DNA of 64,000 nucleotides from Propionivibrio limicola. GTDB taxonomy: Bacteria > Pseudomonadota > Gammaproteobacteria > Burkholderiales > Rhodocyclaceae. Within the stretch, counting starts at the first letter, position 1. Each line of letters begins with the position of its first letter. The stretch is taken from positions 1 to 64,000 of the forward strand of contig NZ_SSSR01000018.1 of NCBI RefSeq assembly GCF_009469695.1, given 5' to 3'. The notes beneath the pieces were generated by a model. The model worked only from the letters and a program-made list of their open reading frames with translations. It was not told the origin of the DNA and searched no databases. Positions 53,057 to 63,562 of this stretch are shown piece by piece. A program made the translations under genes and the position numbers.

Positions 53057-54922
53057 ATGAACATGTCGGTTCTCGATACCATCATCAGCAATGCCGCCGA
53101 GTCTTTGGGTATCTCGGAAGATGATCTTCGTGCAATTGCCGCGAAGGGCGAGCGGAAGCGTTATGCGCCCGGCGAATATCTGTTCCACGAATCGACGCCA
53201 CGCCGCTGGGTCGGGTTTGTCGAGGAAGGCGAAGTGGCCATCGTGCGCGGTCTGCATGGTTCAGCGACACATCTCTCCACGCTCGCGCAGGGCGCGATGA
53301 TTTCCGAAGGCGCGGCGATGGATGACGCGCCGCATTCGACCAGCGCATTTACCCGCGGCGGGGCGAGCGTTTGGCAGATTTCGCGTGAAGTATGGGAGGA
53401 GCTTCGGAAGAGCCGGCCGGAGGTCTTTTACCGTGTGGTCGCCCGGGGCGCCCAGCGGCAGAGCGAGCGCTTGCGGTATGCCGCCGATCAGCTGGCCGGC
53501 AAGGCCAGCCCCGATGCGCTGCTCACGGCCGTGCGCCGCGAACACGACCTTCTCGGCGACCGGGATGTACCACTTTTTGCCTATTACGGGGTCCAGACCT
53601 TGCGTGGCATGGAGAACTTCCCCATCTCAGGCATGCCGTTGAAGAATTTCGCCCACTTTGTCGATGCCCTGGCGATGGTGAAAAAGGCGGCAGCCCTCGC
53701 CAACGGCAAGCTGGGTGTGCTGGCGGAAGAAAAGATGGAGGCCATTGCTGCGGCCTGTGACGAAATTCTCGCCGGCAAGCTTCACGACCACTTCGTGGTG
53801 GACATGATTCAGGGCGGAGCCGGCACATCGACCAACATGAATGCCAACGAGGTTATCGCCAACCGTGCGCTGGAGCTGATGGGGCTCGCGAAAGGGGAGT
53901 ACAAGCACCTTCACCCCAATGACGATGTTAACTGCTCCCAGTCCACCAACGATGCCTATCCGACGGCCATCAAGCTTGCCGTCTATTTTTCGCTGCAGGA
54001 CACGCTGGGAGCTCTGGGCGAGCTGAAGGCGGCGCTGGAGGCCAAGGAACGGGAGTTTGCCCAGATCCTCAAGATGGGGCGGACGGAGAATCAGGATGCC
54101 GTCCCGATGACTCTCGGGCAGGAATTCGGCGCCTATGCTGTGATGATCGCCGGCGCCATGAAGAGCATGCGGACAGCTGCCGACGAGTTGCTCGAAATCA
54201 ACATGGGTGCGACGGCGATTGGCACCGGCATCAACAGTCCGCCCGGATATGCCGATCTGGTTACCCAGGAACTTTCGGCGATCAGTGGCCTCAAGCTGCG
54301 CAAGGCAGAAAACCTGGTCGAGGCAACGCAGGATTCGGGCGTGTTTGCTCAGATGTCCGGCAACATGAAGCGCTCGGCCGTGCAGCTCTCGAAGATATGT
54401 AACGATTTGCGCTGGCTTTCTTCAGGTCCGCGTTGCGGTCTGTACGAGATCAGGTTGCCGGCGATGCAGCCCGGATCGTCCATCATGCCGGGAAAGGTCA
54501 ATCCGGTGATTCCCGAAATGGTAAGTCAGGTCTGTTTCACCGTCATCGGCTACGACGTGACCGTTGCCATGGCCTCCGAGGCGAGCGAGCTGGAACTGAA
54601 CATGGCCGAGCCGATCATCGCTTACTGTCTGCTGCATGGATTGATGATTCTCAAGAACGCGGCCATCGTCCTCAATAGCCGCTGCGTTGCCGGCATCGAG
54701 GCCAATGCCGAGCGTTGCCGTGAATATGTGCAGAACAGCATTGGACTCGTGACGGCGCTAAATCCGATCCTCGGTTACGAGAAGTCGGTAGCGATTGCCA
54801 AGGAGGCTTTGGCGACGAACGGCAGTGTCTACGACCTCGTTTTGCAGAAGGGATGGCTCAGCAAGGAAGCGCTCGATGACATCCTGACGCCGGAGAAAAT
54901 GACTCAGCCGCGCAAAATATAG
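53057..54922 (+). CDS. aspA: Aspartate ammonia-lyase with N-terminal cyclic-nucleotide-binding-like domain
   Basis: The 621-residue protein is a fusion. Residues ~1-135 form a CRP-like cNMP-binding fold (YAPGEYLFHESTPRRWVGFVEEGEVAIVRG ... GAMISEGAAM). Residues ~155-621 are a complete aspartase/fumarase-superfamily lyase with GGAGTSTNMNANEV, NDDVNCSQSTNDA and the catalytic loop GSSIMPGKVNPVIPE. The lyase converts aspartate to fumarate and ammonia. The extra domain suggests allosteric control by a nucleotide or dimerisation. Normal aspartase is about 470-480 residues. A terminator follows. Confidence 0.93.
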   Translation: MNMSVLDTIISNAAESLGISEDDLRAIAAKGERKRYAPGEYLFHESTPRRWVGFVEEGEVAIVRGLHGSATHLSTLAQGAMISEGAAMDDAPHSTSAFTRGGASVWQISREVWEELRKSRPEVFYRVVARGAQRQSERLRYAADQLAGKASPDALLTAVRREHDLLGDRDVPLFAYYGVQTLRGMENFPISGMPLKNFAHFVDALAMVKKAAALANGKLGVLAEEKMEAIAAACDEILAGKLHDHFVVDMIQGGAGTSTNMNANEVIANRALELMGLAKGEYKHLHPNDDVNCSQSTNDAYPTAIKLAVYFSLQDTLGALGELKAALEAKEREFAQILKMGRTENQDAVPMTLGQEFGAYAVMIAGAMKSMRTAADELLEINMGATAIGTGINSPPGYADLVTQELSAISGLKLRKAENLVEATQDSGVFAQMSGNMKRSAVQLSKICNDLRWLSSGPRCGLYEIRLPAMQPGSSIMPGKVNPVIPEMVSQVCFTVIGYDVTVAMASEASELELNMAEPIIAYCLLHGLMILKNAAIVLNSRCVAGIEANAERCREYVQNSIGLVTALNPILGYEKSVAIAKEALATNGSVYDLVLQKGWLSKEALDDILTPEKMTQPRKI

Positions 54923-54951
54923 TCGCATCGGGGATCCCGGCTCTCAGCTGG

Positions 54952-54980
54952 CTGGCCAACCGTTCGCGGTTGGCCTTTCC
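54952..54980 (+). terminator. Intrinsic terminator after aspA
   Basis: GGCCAACCG and CGGTTGGCC with a TTCG tetraloop (54954-54975), followed by TTTCCGTTT, form a strong hairpin 30 bp past the aspA stop. Confidence 0.8.
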
Positions 54981-55025
54981 GTTTCCGTGTTCCTTTTCCC
55001 CGATTCCTCGGGAAAGGAGGGCGGT

Positions 55026-55538
55026 TCAAATAATCATCGAATCAGTCAGGCCAAGTCCGCACAGCTTGGCCAAGGCATCTTCCAGGTCGCCAATGACAAT
55101 CGTGCAGGACTCGGCGAGCATCAGATTCACGGGGTGGCCGAGATCTTCGACCATGTTTCCCTCGCGATCGCGCCAGAGGCCTTCGCCTTCAAAATAAGTG
55201 ATTTCTCCGTACAGGCGCTGAATACGCTGCATCTGGGTTTCCGCCTTGCCGATGTAGCCAACGACGGGCTTGCCGAGTGCGATGGCGAACCCGACTTCGA
55301 ACGCGGTGCCGGAATCGACTTCCGTGCCGCGAAAAGGATTGAGATTGGCGACTACGGCGTCTGCGCGTCGGATCAGGTCGATGTTCGTTTGGAAGATGTT
55401 GCCTGCCGTGGGGATCGGCTGATCAAAGGGGTGGTGAGGCTCGAATCCATACAATCGGCAGAGCGCCTTGTGCTTTTCGGCCAGTACCGGAGCTTCCTTA
55501 TGGAAAACGTCGGGGCCGGCGAGATAGACGGCTTTCAT
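55026..55538 (-). CDS. Nucleoside 2-deoxyribosyltransferase-family protein
   Basis: The 170-residue protein starts MKAVYLAGPDVF and contains ADAVVANLNPFRGTEVDSGTAFEVGFAIALGKPVVGY, the substrate and catalytic Glu region of the deoxyribosyltransferase fold. It may transfer deoxyribose between bases or hydrolyse N-glycosidic bonds of nucleotides. It ends the hpnC-hpnD strand, 9 bp after hpnD, and may be co-transcribed. Confidence 0.88.
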   Translation of the reverse strand: MKAVYLAGPDVFHKEAPVLAEKHKALCRLYGFEPHHPFDQPIPTAGNIFQTNIDLIRRADAVVANLNPFRGTEVDSGTAFEVGFAIALGKPVVGYIGKAETQMQRIQRLYGEITYFEGEGLWRDREGNMVEDLGHPVNLMLAESCTIVIGDLEDALAKLCGLGLTDSMII

Positions 55539-55547
55539 ACCGAAGAA

Positions 55548-56381
55548 TTACCCTCTGACCCACGTAATCCAGGCAAGCCAGAGCTTGCGCAGCGGCGTCA
55601 ACGAAGTGCGTTGGGTGAGGACTTTGCAGCCGTCACGCTTGATCTCTTCGAGCAGCGTGCGGTAGATAGCTGCCATGACCAGTCCGGGGCGTTGCGATTT
55701 TCGATCCGCCGTGGGGAGCTGGCTCATGGCTTGCGCGTAATACTGTTCCGCACGTGCGATCTGAAATTCCATGAGCGCCCGGAAATTGTCCGTTTGGCGG
55801 GCGTTGAGGATGTCGGAAACGGTGACGCCGAAGCGCTTCAACTCGTCCATTGGCAGATACACGCGTCCGCGCCGTGCATCTTCACCCACGTCACGGATGA
55901 TGTTGGTCAGTTGGAACGCCATGCCGAGGTCGTGCGCATACTTCAACGTCTGGCGGTCGGTAAACCCGAAGATTTCCGCGGCCAGCAAGCCCACGACACT
56001 GGCGACACGGTAGCAGTAGAGCGAGAGCGCCTTGAAGTCGAGGTAGCGCGACTGCTGAAGATCCATCTCCATGCCGTCGATGATTTCGAGCAGTTGCTCC
56101 TTCGGAATGTTGAATTCACCCAGCAACGGTTGAATGGCTTTCGTGACCGGGTGCCCCGGCTGGCCTTCGTACATGTGGTCGAGTTCGGCTCGCCACCCGG
56201 CCAGCTTGGCGGCGGCGAGTTGCGGGTCGTCGCATTCGTCGACGACGTCGTCCACTTCTCGGCAAAACGCATAAAGCGCCGTGATGGCGCGCCGCCGGTT
56301 CGGAGGGAGGAAAAGAAAGCTGTAATAGAAACTGGAGCCGCTCGCGGCGGCCTTTTGCTGGCAATATTCTTCAGGGGTCAT
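55548..56381 (-). CDS. hpnD: Presqualene diphosphate synthase HpnD
   Basis: The 277-residue squalene/phytoene-synthase homologue has the first Asp-rich motif in CREVDDVVDECDD and the second in QLTNIIRDVGEDARRGRVYLP. HpnD condenses two farnesyl diphosphates to presqualene diphosphate, the first step of the HpnCDE route to squalene and hopanoids. Start at 56381 (MTPEEYCQQKA) fits family length. Directly downstream of hpnC; hpnE is not adjacent in this window. Confidence 0.92.
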   Translation of the reverse strand: MTPEEYCQQKAAASGSSFYYSFLFLPPNRRRAITALYAFCREVDDVVDECDDPQLAAAKLAGWRAELDHMYEGQPGHPVTKAIQPLLGEFNIPKEQLLEIIDGMEMDLQQSRYLDFKALSLYCYRVASVVGLLAAEIFGFTDRQTLKYAHDLGMAFQLTNIIRDVGEDARRGRVYLPMDELKRFGVTVSDILNARQTDNFRALMEFQIARAEQYYAQAMSQLPTADRKSQRPGLVMAAIYRTLLEEIKRDGCKVLTQRTSLTPLRKLWLAWITWVRG

Positions 56382-56413
56382 GCGCTGCTTCTCGGTCGGA
56401 ATGGCCGCGATTC

Positions 56414-57223
56414 TTACATAAACAGCGCGCGGCTGCCCATGCGCAACCAATCGATCGGCTGCAATAACGGACGATGGCGGAAAATATCTCCTCGATCCCG
56501 CTGAATTTTGTCGAGGATGCGCAGTCCCCCTTGAACCGTCAGGCGAATTTCCCAGCCCATACGTCCGGGCAATTCTCGCACCAGCGGAGCGCCGTCGAGC
56601 ATCAGTTGTCGCGAGCGTTCTATTTGGAAGTCGAGCAAGGCTGTCCATTCCGGAGTGCAGCGCTGTGCTTCGATCGAGTTTTCGCTGACGCCGAAGCGTA
56701 CGAGTTCGTCCTGGGGGAGATAAACACGCCCCTTTTGCCAATCGATGCCGATATCCTGCCAGAAATTGATCAGTTGCAGTGCCGAGCAAATACTGTCGGA
56801 GCGGCGCAAATTCTCGTCACTTGCCCGATCGAAGAGATGCAGAAGCAGGCGACCGACCGGGTTTGCGGAGCGGCGGCAGTAGTCAAGAAGCTCCGGGTAA
56901 TCGGCGTAGCGCTTCTTGACGACATCCTGAGCGAAAGCATCGAGCAGATCGCGAAAGAGTTGAATCGGCAGCTTCCAGCGCGCAATGACCTGAGCGAGTA
57001 GGCGAAACTGGATGCCATGGGGCGGTTCGCCACGTTCGATGCGATCAAGTTCCGATTTGTGGACGGCCAACTCCTTCAGGCGTTCGTCGTCGCTGGCATC
57101 ACCCTCGTCGGCAATGTCATCGGCGCTACGGGCAAAACGGTAGATGGCTTCGATCGGTTCGCGCAGATGTTTGGGCAGTAGAATTGAAGCAACAGGGAAG
57201 TTTTCGTAGTGATCGACGGGCAT
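56414..57223 (-). CDS. hpnC: Hydroxysqualene synthase HpnC
   Basis: The 269-residue protein has AIYRFARSADDIADEGD and QLINFWQDIGIDWQKGRVYLPQDE, the two motifs of the family, and the N-terminal ENFPVASILLPKHLR typical of HpnC. It converts presqualene diphosphate to hydroxysqualene. Start at 57223 is chosen from family length; the frame is open 15 codons further. It precedes hpnD by 32 bp. Confidence 0.92.
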   Translation of the reverse strand: MPVDHYENFPVASILLPKHLREPIEAIYRFARSADDIADEGDASDDERLKELAVHKSELDRIERGEPPHGIQFRLLAQVIARWKLPIQLFRDLLDAFAQDVVKKRYADYPELLDYCRRSANPVGRLLLHLFDRASDENLRRSDSICSALQLINFWQDIGIDWQKGRVYLPQDELVRFGVSENSIEAQRCTPEWTALLDFQIERSRQLMLDGAPLVRELPGRMGWEIRLTVQGGLRILDKIQRDRGDIFRHRPLLQPIDWLRMGSRALFM

Positions 57224-57352
57224 CGGGCAACAGAGGATTAAGGCTTTACGGCAGGTCAAGCAGGGCAAGGCCTGCGAGGCTGCGTTTGGGGGCGATTCTG
57301 AAACTCACGGCTGACAGTATAGGGCGATCTCGGTTAGAATGCCCGATTGAGC

Positions 57353-57437
57353 GCGAGAGTGGCGGAATTGGTAGACGCACTGGATTTAGGTTCCAGCGCC
57401 GCAAGGCGTAAGGGTTCGAGTCCCTTCTTTCGCACCA
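57353..57437 (+). tRNA. tRNA-Leu (UAG anticodon)
   Basis: An 85-nt cloverleaf runs from GCGAGAG (acceptor) through the D arm GGCGGAATTGGTAGACGC, the anticodon stem CTGGA-TTTAGGT-TCCAG with anticodon TAG, a long variable arm and the T arm GGGTTCGAGTCCC, to CTTTCGCACCA with encoded CCA. The long variable arm confirms a class II leucine tRNA. It lies 63 bp before tig. Confidence 0.95.
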
Positions 57438-57500
57438 GACTTTCCCGGCCATCAGAGCATCCTGTTCTCAGCCAGTATTTACAAGACTTTGAGGAATTTA

Positions 57501-58823
57501 ATGGAAACGAACGCCACAACCACCGAAACTGCGCCGCAGCCCAATGCCCTTGAGCGTCGTCTGGACCTCACGGTGGCCATCGCCGAACTCGACAAGGAAA
57601 TCGAACAGCGCCTGAAGCGCATCGGCAAAACGGCGAAAATGCCGGGCTTCCGTCAAGGGAAAGTGCCGGCCAATATCATCAAGCAGCACTATGGTCATGA
57701 AGCCCGGCTTGATGCATTGAACGAGTCGCTTGAGCGGGTGTTTGGAGAAGCGGTCAAAACGGCTGAGTTTCGTATTGCCGGTAATCCGAAGATCGATGCA
57801 AAGAAATCGGAAAGCACGACCCATCTTGAATTTACGGCGACGTTCGAGGTCTATCCTCAGATTACGCTTGGAGACTTGGCGGGTGTCGAGCTTGAGCGCC
57901 CGGTGCTCGAGGTTGGTCAGGCAGAAGTTGATAGCACCATTGATGTTCTGCGCAAGCAGCGCACCCGTTTCGAAGCCACCGATCGCGCCGCCGCCAAGGG
58001 CGATCGCGTGACGATCGATTTCCTCGGCAAGAAAGGCGGAGAGCCGTTCCCGGGTGGTCAGGCCAAGGATTTCCCGTTTACCCTCGGTGAAGGGTCCATG
58101 CTGGCTGATTTCGAAGCCGCTGTTACCGGAATGAAGGTGGGTGAGTCCAAGACGTTTGATATGACTTTCCCGGCTGACTATTTTTCGGCCGATCTCGCCG
58201 GGCAGGCCGTGTCGTTCGAGGTGACGGTCAAGCACGTGAGCGAGCCGGTTCTGCCGGAAGTGGATGCTGAATTTGCCAAGTCGCTCGGGATTGAAGGCGG
58301 CGATACGGCCAAGATGCGCGAAGAAATCGAAACGAACCTCAAACGCGAAGTCAAGAGCCGGTTGCAAAGCCAGCTTAAAGACAAAGTGATGGAAGCGGTG
58401 CTGAGCGCCAATCCGATCGATGTGCCGAATGCGCTCGTCGAAATGGAGATTGAACGTTTGATGGATTCGGCGCGCAAAGATATGGAACAGCGCACGGGCA
58501 AGAAGGACTTTCCGCTGCAGCGTGCTTGGTTCGTTGAGCAGGCGAAGCGCCGCGTCAGTCTCGGTCTGATTCTGGCCGAGCTTGTCAAGGTTAATGAGTT
58601 GCACGCCAAGCCCGAGCAGATCAAGGCGATCGTTGAAGAAATGGCTGAGAACTACGAGCAGCCTGAAGAGGTCGTACGGTGGTATTACGCACAGCCGCAA
58701 CGGATCGCCGAGATTGAAGGTATCGCGATTGAGAATAACGTCGTCGAATGGGTTCTGTCGAAGGTTAAAGTGGTCGACAAGGCTGTTTCTTTTGACGAAC
58801 TGATGGGACAACCGGGGCGTTAA
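57501..58823 (+). CDS. tig: Trigger factor
   Basis: The 440-residue ribosome-bound chaperone has the signature GFRQGKVP in the N-terminal domain, a PPIase domain (GDRVTIDFLGKKGGEPFPGG ... FPFTLGEGSMLADFE) and the helical C-terminal arms. GAGGAATTTA precedes the ATG at 57501. It heads the conserved tig-clpP-clpX-lon cluster of protein folding and degradation. Confidence 0.97.
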   Translation: METNATTTETAPQPNALERRLDLTVAIAELDKEIEQRLKRIGKTAKMPGFRQGKVPANIIKQHYGHEARLDALNESLERVFGEAVKTAEFRIAGNPKIDAKKSESTTHLEFTATFEVYPQITLGDLAGVELERPVLEVGQAEVDSTIDVLRKQRTRFEATDRAAAKGDRVTIDFLGKKGGEPFPGGQAKDFPFTLGEGSMLADFEAAVTGMKVGESKTFDMTFPADYFSADLAGQAVSFEVTVKHVSEPVLPEVDAEFAKSLGIEGGDTAKMREEIETNLKREVKSRLQSQLKDKVMEAVLSANPIDVPNALVEMEIERLMDSARKDMEQRTGKKDFPLQRAWFVEQAKRRVSLGLILAELVKVNELHAKPEQIKAIVEEMAENYEQPEEVVRWYYAQPQRIAEIEGIAIENNVVEWVLSKVKVVDKAVSFDELMGQPGR

Positions 58824-58875
58824 ACGGTAGTCACCGCAAGGATGGTAGGCCCGATTCCGGATATGGAGGAGATGT

Positions 58876-59514
58876 ATGAGTCTTGATCGTAGTGAGTCTG
58901 AAAGTTTCTGGACGCCACAAGCGCTCGGCATGGTTCCGATGGTTGTCGAACAGAGTGGTCGCGGCGAGCGGGCTTATGACATTTATTCTCGTCTGCTCAA
59001 GGAGCGTGTGATCTTCTTGGTCGGGCCTGTCAATGATGCGACGGCCAATTTGGTTGTCGCCCAATTGCTCTTTCTTGAGGCGGAAAATCCTGACAAGGAT
59101 ATCCACTTCTACATCAACTCGCCTGGCGGTTCGGTAACGGCGGGTATGTCGATCTACGACACCATGCAATTCATCAAGCCGGATGTTTCGACGCTATGCA
59201 TGGGGCAGGCGTGTTCGATGGGCGCCTTCCTGCTGACAGCAGGTGCAAAGGGTAAGCGTTTTGCATTGCCGAATTCGCGGGTGATGATTCACCAGCCGAT
59301 GGGGGGCTTTCAGGGGCAGGCGTCTGATATCGCGATTCACGCCAAGGAGATATTGTCCTTGCGCGCAAAATTGAATGAAATCATGGCCCACCACACCGGG
59401 CAGCCGGTTGAACGCATTGAACGCGATACCGATCGGGACAACTTCCTGTCCTCGCAGGAGGCCGTTGAGTACGGCCTGATCGACAAGGTGCTGGTCAGCC
59501 GCGCAGCTGTTTGA
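58876..59514 (+). CDS. clpP: ATP-dependent Clp protease proteolytic subunit ClpP
   Basis: The 212-residue serine peptidase has the catalytic Ser in [11 protein letters not shown], His in VMIHQP and Asp in ERDTDRD, with [13 protein letters not shown] upstream. It forms the two-ring chamber served by ClpX and ClpA. GGAGGAG lies just before the ATG. It degrades the ANDERFALAA-tagged products of the tmRNA in this window. Confidence 0.98.
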   Translation: MSLDRSESESFWTPQALGMVPMVVEQSGRGERAYDIYSRLLKERVIFLVGPVNDATANLVVAQLLFLEAENPDKDIHFYINSPGGSVTAGMSIYDTMQFIKPDVSTLCMGQACSMGAFLLTAGAKGKRFALPNSRVMIHQPMGGFQGQASDIAIHAKEILSLRAKLNEIMAHHTGQPVERIERDTDRDNFLSSQEAVEYGLIDKVLVSRAAV

Positions 59515-59554
59515 TCAGTTCCAATTTTTTGTAAGAAAAATGAGGTAGGCCGGA

Positions 59555-60826
59555 ATGGCGGAAAAGAAAAGTGGCAGTGAAAAAATGCTTTACTGCTCGT
59601 TCTGCGGAAAAAGTCAGCATGAAGTAAAAAAACTGATTGCCGGTCCATCTGTGTTCATTTGCGACGAATGCATTGAACTCTGTAACGATATCGTTCGCGA
59701 CGAACTTTCTCTTGATCAAGAGGGGGGCGTGGCGAAGAAGGAATTGCCGACGCCGAAAGAGATTTCTGCTCTGCTCGATCAGTACGTAATCGGTCAGGAA
59801 CTGGCCAAGCGAATCCTGTCGGTGGCGGTTTACAACCACTACAAGCGCTTGCGTCATCAAGGCAAGGTGTCGGACGATGTGGAGTTGGCCAAGAGCAACA
59901 TTTTGTTGATCGGTCCAACAGGATCCGGCAAGACGTTGCTTGCTCAGACTTTGGCGCGCATGCTCAACGTGCCATTTGTCATGGCAGACGCGACAACGCT
60001 GACTGAGGCCGGATACGTCGGCGAGGACGTCGAAAATATTATCCAGAAGCTGTTGCAGAAGTGCGATTACGATATCGACAAAGCGCAACAAGGTATCGTT
60101 TATATAGACGAGATCGACAAGATTTCGCGCAAGTCTGACAATCCCTCGATTACGCGCGACGTTTCTGGTGAAGGCGTCCAGCAAGCATTGCTCAAGCTGA
60201 TTGAAGGAACTGTTGCCTCAGTGCCTCCTCAAGGGGGGCGCAAGCATCCGAACCAGGATTTCGTTCAGGTTGATACGACCAATATCCTTTTTATTTGCGG
60301 CGGTGCGTTCGATGGGCTTGAGAAGGTTATTCGTAACCGCTCGGAGCGCGGCGGCATGGGGTTTGGGGCAGAGGTTAAAAGCAAGGACGACAAGAAATCC
60401 ATCGGTGAAATTTTCCGTACAGTCGAACCTGAGGATCTCATCAAGTTCGGCCTCATTCCCGAATTGATCGGGCGCCTGCCGGTGGTTGCAACGTTGGAGG
60501 AGCTTTCTACAGAGGCGCTCGTTCAGATCCTTGTCGAACCGAAAAATGCATTGGTCAAACAGTATCAAAAGCTGTTTGCCATGGAGGATGTGGAACTGGA
60601 GATTCGGTCTGTAGCGCTGACGGCGATTGCAAAGCGAGCCATCGAGCGCAAGACGGGGGCGCGTGGGTTGCGCTCCATTCTTGAGTCTGTCCTGCTGGAT
60701 ACGATGTACGAACTTCCAGGGATGGAAAATGTCTCTAAAGTCGTCATTGATGAAAACATGATCAATAGCGATGCGAAGCCCATTCTGATTTACGCCGACC
60801 AACCCAAGGTTGCCGGTTCCAACTGA
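59555..60826 (+). CDS. clpX: ATP-dependent Clp protease ATP-binding subunit ClpX
   Basis: The 423-residue unfoldase starts with a zinc-binding domain (YCSFCGKS ... [10 protein letters not shown]), then AAA+ Walker A GPTGSGKT, Walker [11 protein letters not shown], the pore loop GYVGEDVE and the ClpP-docking region. It lies 40 bp after clpP with GAGGTAGG upstream of the ATG. Confidence 0.98.
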   Translation: MAEKKSGSEKMLYCSFCGKSQHEVKKLIAGPSVFICDECIELCNDIVRDELSLDQEGGVAKKELPTPKEISALLDQYVIGQELAKRILSVAVYNHYKRLRHQGKVSDDVELAKSNILLIGPTGSGKTLLAQTLARMLNVPFVMADATTLTEAGYVGEDVENIIQKLLQKCDYDIDKAQQGIVYIDEIDKISRKSDNPSITRDVSGEGVQQALLKLIEGTVASVPPQGGRKHPNQDFVQVDTTNILFICGGAFDGLEKVIRNRSERGGMGFGAEVKSKDDKKSIGEIFRTVEPEDLIKFGLIPELIGRLPVVATLEELSTEALVQILVEPKNALVKQYQKLFAMEDVELEIRSVALTAIAKRAIERKTGARGLRSILESVLLDTMYELPGMENVSKVVIDENMINSDAKPILIYADQPKVAGSN

Positions 60827-60864
60827 AACCTGTCGCCGAAGCCTGTCGTTTGAAAGTGGGGTGG

Positions 60865-60892
60865 CTTGAAAATTGATTTCATGCCCCCACAT
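60865..60892 (+). promoter_or_regulatory. Heat-shock (sigma-32 type) promoter of lon
   Basis: CTTGAAA (60865-60871), a 13-bp spacer and CCCCACAT (60885-60892) match the sigma-32 consensus CTTGAAA-N11-16-CCCCATnT closely. It lies 33 bp before the lon ATG, between clpX and lon. Confidence 0.75.
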
Positions 60893-60924
60893 GGGCGTCT
60901 GTACCTAATTATTAGAGCAAACTC

Positions 60925-63339
60925 ATGGCTACGAATCTCCCTCTTTCAGCAGAATCTCTCGAATTGCCGCTTTTGCCATTGCGCGATGTCGTAGTCTTTC
61001 CGCATATGGTAATTCCGCTGTTTGTCGGGCGGCCAAAATCCATCAAGGCGCTTGAAGTGGCCATGGAAGGGGGGAAGGGCATTCTGCTGGTGGCGCAGAA
61101 ATCGGCAGGGAAGGATGATCCCGCCGCGGAAGACCTCTATTCGATCGGCTGCGTTGCGAATATTTTGCAGATGTTGAAACTGCCGGACGGCACGGTAAAG
61201 GTGTTGGTCGAAGGGACCCAGCGTGCCTATGTTGAATCGATCGATGCGACTGGTGAGATGTTTGTCGCTTCCGCTCGTCCAGTGGCATCAGAGGGTGGCG
61301 TGGATCATGAGCTTGAGGCATTGCGGCGGGCCGTGATTTCGCAGTTCGACCAATACGTAAAACTGAATAAGAAAATCCCGCCCGAAATTCTGACGTCGAT
61401 CGCAGGTATTGAAGAGGCTGGCCGACTTGCCGATACGATTGCGGCGCATTTGCCGCTCAAACTCGAACAGAAGCAGGAAGTGCTTGAGATGTTCGAAATT
61501 CGTGCTCGGATCGAGCGTCTGCTTTCCCAGCTAGAGACTGAAATCGATATTCTGCAGGTCGAAAAGCGTATCCGTGGCCGCGTGAAGCGGCAGATGGAAA
61601 AAAGCCAGCGCGAGTATTATCTGAATGAGCAGGTCAAGGCTATTCAAAAGGAGTTGGGCGAGGGGGAAGAAGGCGCCGACTTCGAAGAGCTCGAAAAGAA
61701 AATGAAGGCGGCTGGCATGAGCAAGGAAGCGCTTGCCAAAGCCCAGTCCGAATTGAAAAAGCTCAAATTGATGTCGCCGATGTCCGCCGAAGCGACCGTC
61801 GTGCGGAATTTTATCGAGACGCTGACCAATTTGCCGTGGCGCAAGAAAACGCGCATCAGCAAGGATCTGGTCGAAGCGGAAAAGGTTCTGAACAAGGATC
61901 ACTGGGGGCTTGAAAAGGTCAAGGAGCGCATTCTTGAGTATTTGGCCGTACAGCAGCGTGTAGATCGTTTGAAGGCACCAATTCTGTGTTTGGTCGGCCC
62001 CCCCGGTGTTGGCAAGACGTCACTTGGTCAGTCGATCGCGAGCGCGACAGGGCGCAAGTTTGTCCGTATGAGTCTTGGCGGTGTTCGCGATGAAGCGGAG
62101 ATTCGCGGTCACCGGCGCACATATATCGGTTCGATGCCGGGCAAGATTCTCCAGAATATGACGAAAGTAGCGGTCAAGAATCCATTGTTCCTCCTCGACG
62201 AAGTCGATAAGTTGGGGCAGGATTTTCGAGGTGATCCGAGCTCGGCGCTGCTTGAAGTGCTTGATCCGGAACAAAATTCGACTTTCGTCGATCACTATGT
62301 TGAGGTCGAATACGATTTGTCGGAAGTGATGTTCGTTGCAACTGCGAACACGCTGAATATTCCGGCACCGTTGCTGGATCGGATGGAGGTCATTCGTCTT
62401 TCAGGCTATACCGAGGATGAAAAGATCAACATTGCCCAGCGATATCTGTTGCCAAAGCAAATGAAGACGAATGGTCTGAAAAAGACCGAGCTCTCTGTCG
62501 CGGAGAGTGCTTTGCGCGACATCGTTCGTTACTACACCCGCGAGGCAGGGGTACGTGCGTTGGAGCGTGAAGTTTCAAAGATTTGTCGCAAAGTGGTGAA
62601 GACGCTGTTGCTCAAGAAGAGTCAGGCGCGCATAGCGGTCACCTCTCGCAATCTTGATAAGTTCCTTGGGGTGCGGCGTTACAGCTTTGGTGTTGCCGAA
62701 CGTCAAAACCAGGTCGGGCAGGTCACCGGGCTTGCGTGGACCGAGGTTGGGGGGGAACTTCTGACCATTGAATCAGTCGCGTTGCCTGGAAAAGGCAAGA
62801 CCATTACAACCGGGAAGTTGGGCGAGGTAATGCAGGAGTCAATCCAGGCGGCGATGTCGGTTGTCCGGAAGCGCTCTCGTTCACTTGGTATTGATGAAGA
62901 TTTTTATCAAAAAAGCGATATTCATATTCATTTGCCCGAAGGTGCTATTCCAAAGGATGGGCCATCGGCTGGTATCGGGATTTGTACCGCCTTGGTTTCA
63001 GTGCTTACGGGTATTCCGGTGCGGTGTGACGTAGCGATGACCGGTGAAATTACGTTGCGAGGCGAGGTTCTGCCGATCGGAGGGCTGAAGGAAAAGCTGC
63101 TTGCCGCTGTTCGGGGTGGAATTGGCCGGGTATTGATTCCTGAAGAAAATGTGCGGGATTTGGCCGAGATCCCCGATAACATAAAAAACAAGTTGGAAAT
63201 CGTACCCGTAAAGTGGATTGATCAGGTGCTTGAACTGGCGCTTGAAAGCAAGCCAGAACCGTTGCCGGAATCAGTTGCGGGACAAACGGTAGATTCCGAA
63301 CGTGACAGTTCAGCCGCACAGTCAGTTGTGACCCATTGA
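60925..63339 (+). CDS. lon: ATP-dependent protease Lon
   Basis: The 804-residue protein has the Lon N-terminal substrate domain ([23 protein letters not shown]), a coiled-coil stretch, AAA+ Walker [11 protein letters not shown] and the C-terminal protease with catalytic Ser in [10 protein letters not shown] and Lys about 43 residues later. Length is standard. The ribosome-binding site is weak (AGAG), but a heat-shock promoter lies directly upstream. Confidence 0.98.
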   Translation: MATNLPLSAESLELPLLPLRDVVVFPHMVIPLFVGRPKSIKALEVAMEGGKGILLVAQKSAGKDDPAAEDLYSIGCVANILQMLKLPDGTVKVLVEGTQRAYVESIDATGEMFVASARPVASEGGVDHELEALRRAVISQFDQYVKLNKKIPPEILTSIAGIEEAGRLADTIAAHLPLKLEQKQEVLEMFEIRARIERLLSQLETEIDILQVEKRIRGRVKRQMEKSQREYYLNEQVKAIQKELGEGEEGADFEELEKKMKAAGMSKEALAKAQSELKKLKLMSPMSAEATVVRNFIETLTNLPWRKKTRISKDLVEAEKVLNKDHWGLEKVKERILEYLAVQQRVDRLKAPILCLVGPPGVGKTSLGQSIASATGRKFVRMSLGGVRDEAEIRGHRRTYIGSMPGKILQNMTKVAVKNPLFLLDEVDKLGQDFRGDPSSALLEVLDPEQNSTFVDHYVEVEYDLSEVMFVATANTLNIPAPLLDRMEVIRLSGYTEDEKINIAQRYLLPKQMKTNGLKKTELSVAESALRDIVRYYTREAGVRALEREVSKICRKVVKTLLLKKSQARIAVTSRNLDKFLGVRRYSFGVAERQNQVGQVTGLAWTEVGGELLTIESVALPGKGKTITTGKLGEVMQESIQAAMSVVRKRSRSLGIDEDFYQKSDIHIHLPEGAIPKDGPSAGIGICTALVSVLTGIPVRCDVAMTGEITLRGEVLPIGGLKEKLLAAVRGGIGRVLIPEENVRDLAEIPDNIKNKLEIVPVKWIDQVLELALESKPEPLPESVAGQTVDSERDSSAAQSVVTH

Positions 63340-63562
63340 ATGAAATGGTCATACTGCCGAGTTGCTTTCAAAAGAAATTTGTTGGTTGTGTTTCCTTGAT
63401 GTTCAAACATTGCTGACCGGAAATGTGATATAAAGTTACGCTGTTTTTTGATTCGTCATTTTGCTGGCTGGCCGAGTTTTGGCGGGGTTTTTAACGTCAT
63501 CGGTTGTTGCGAAAGCGATGAATAATTTGGTTTTTTTGTAAGTTGTTTTATGAGGAAATGAA

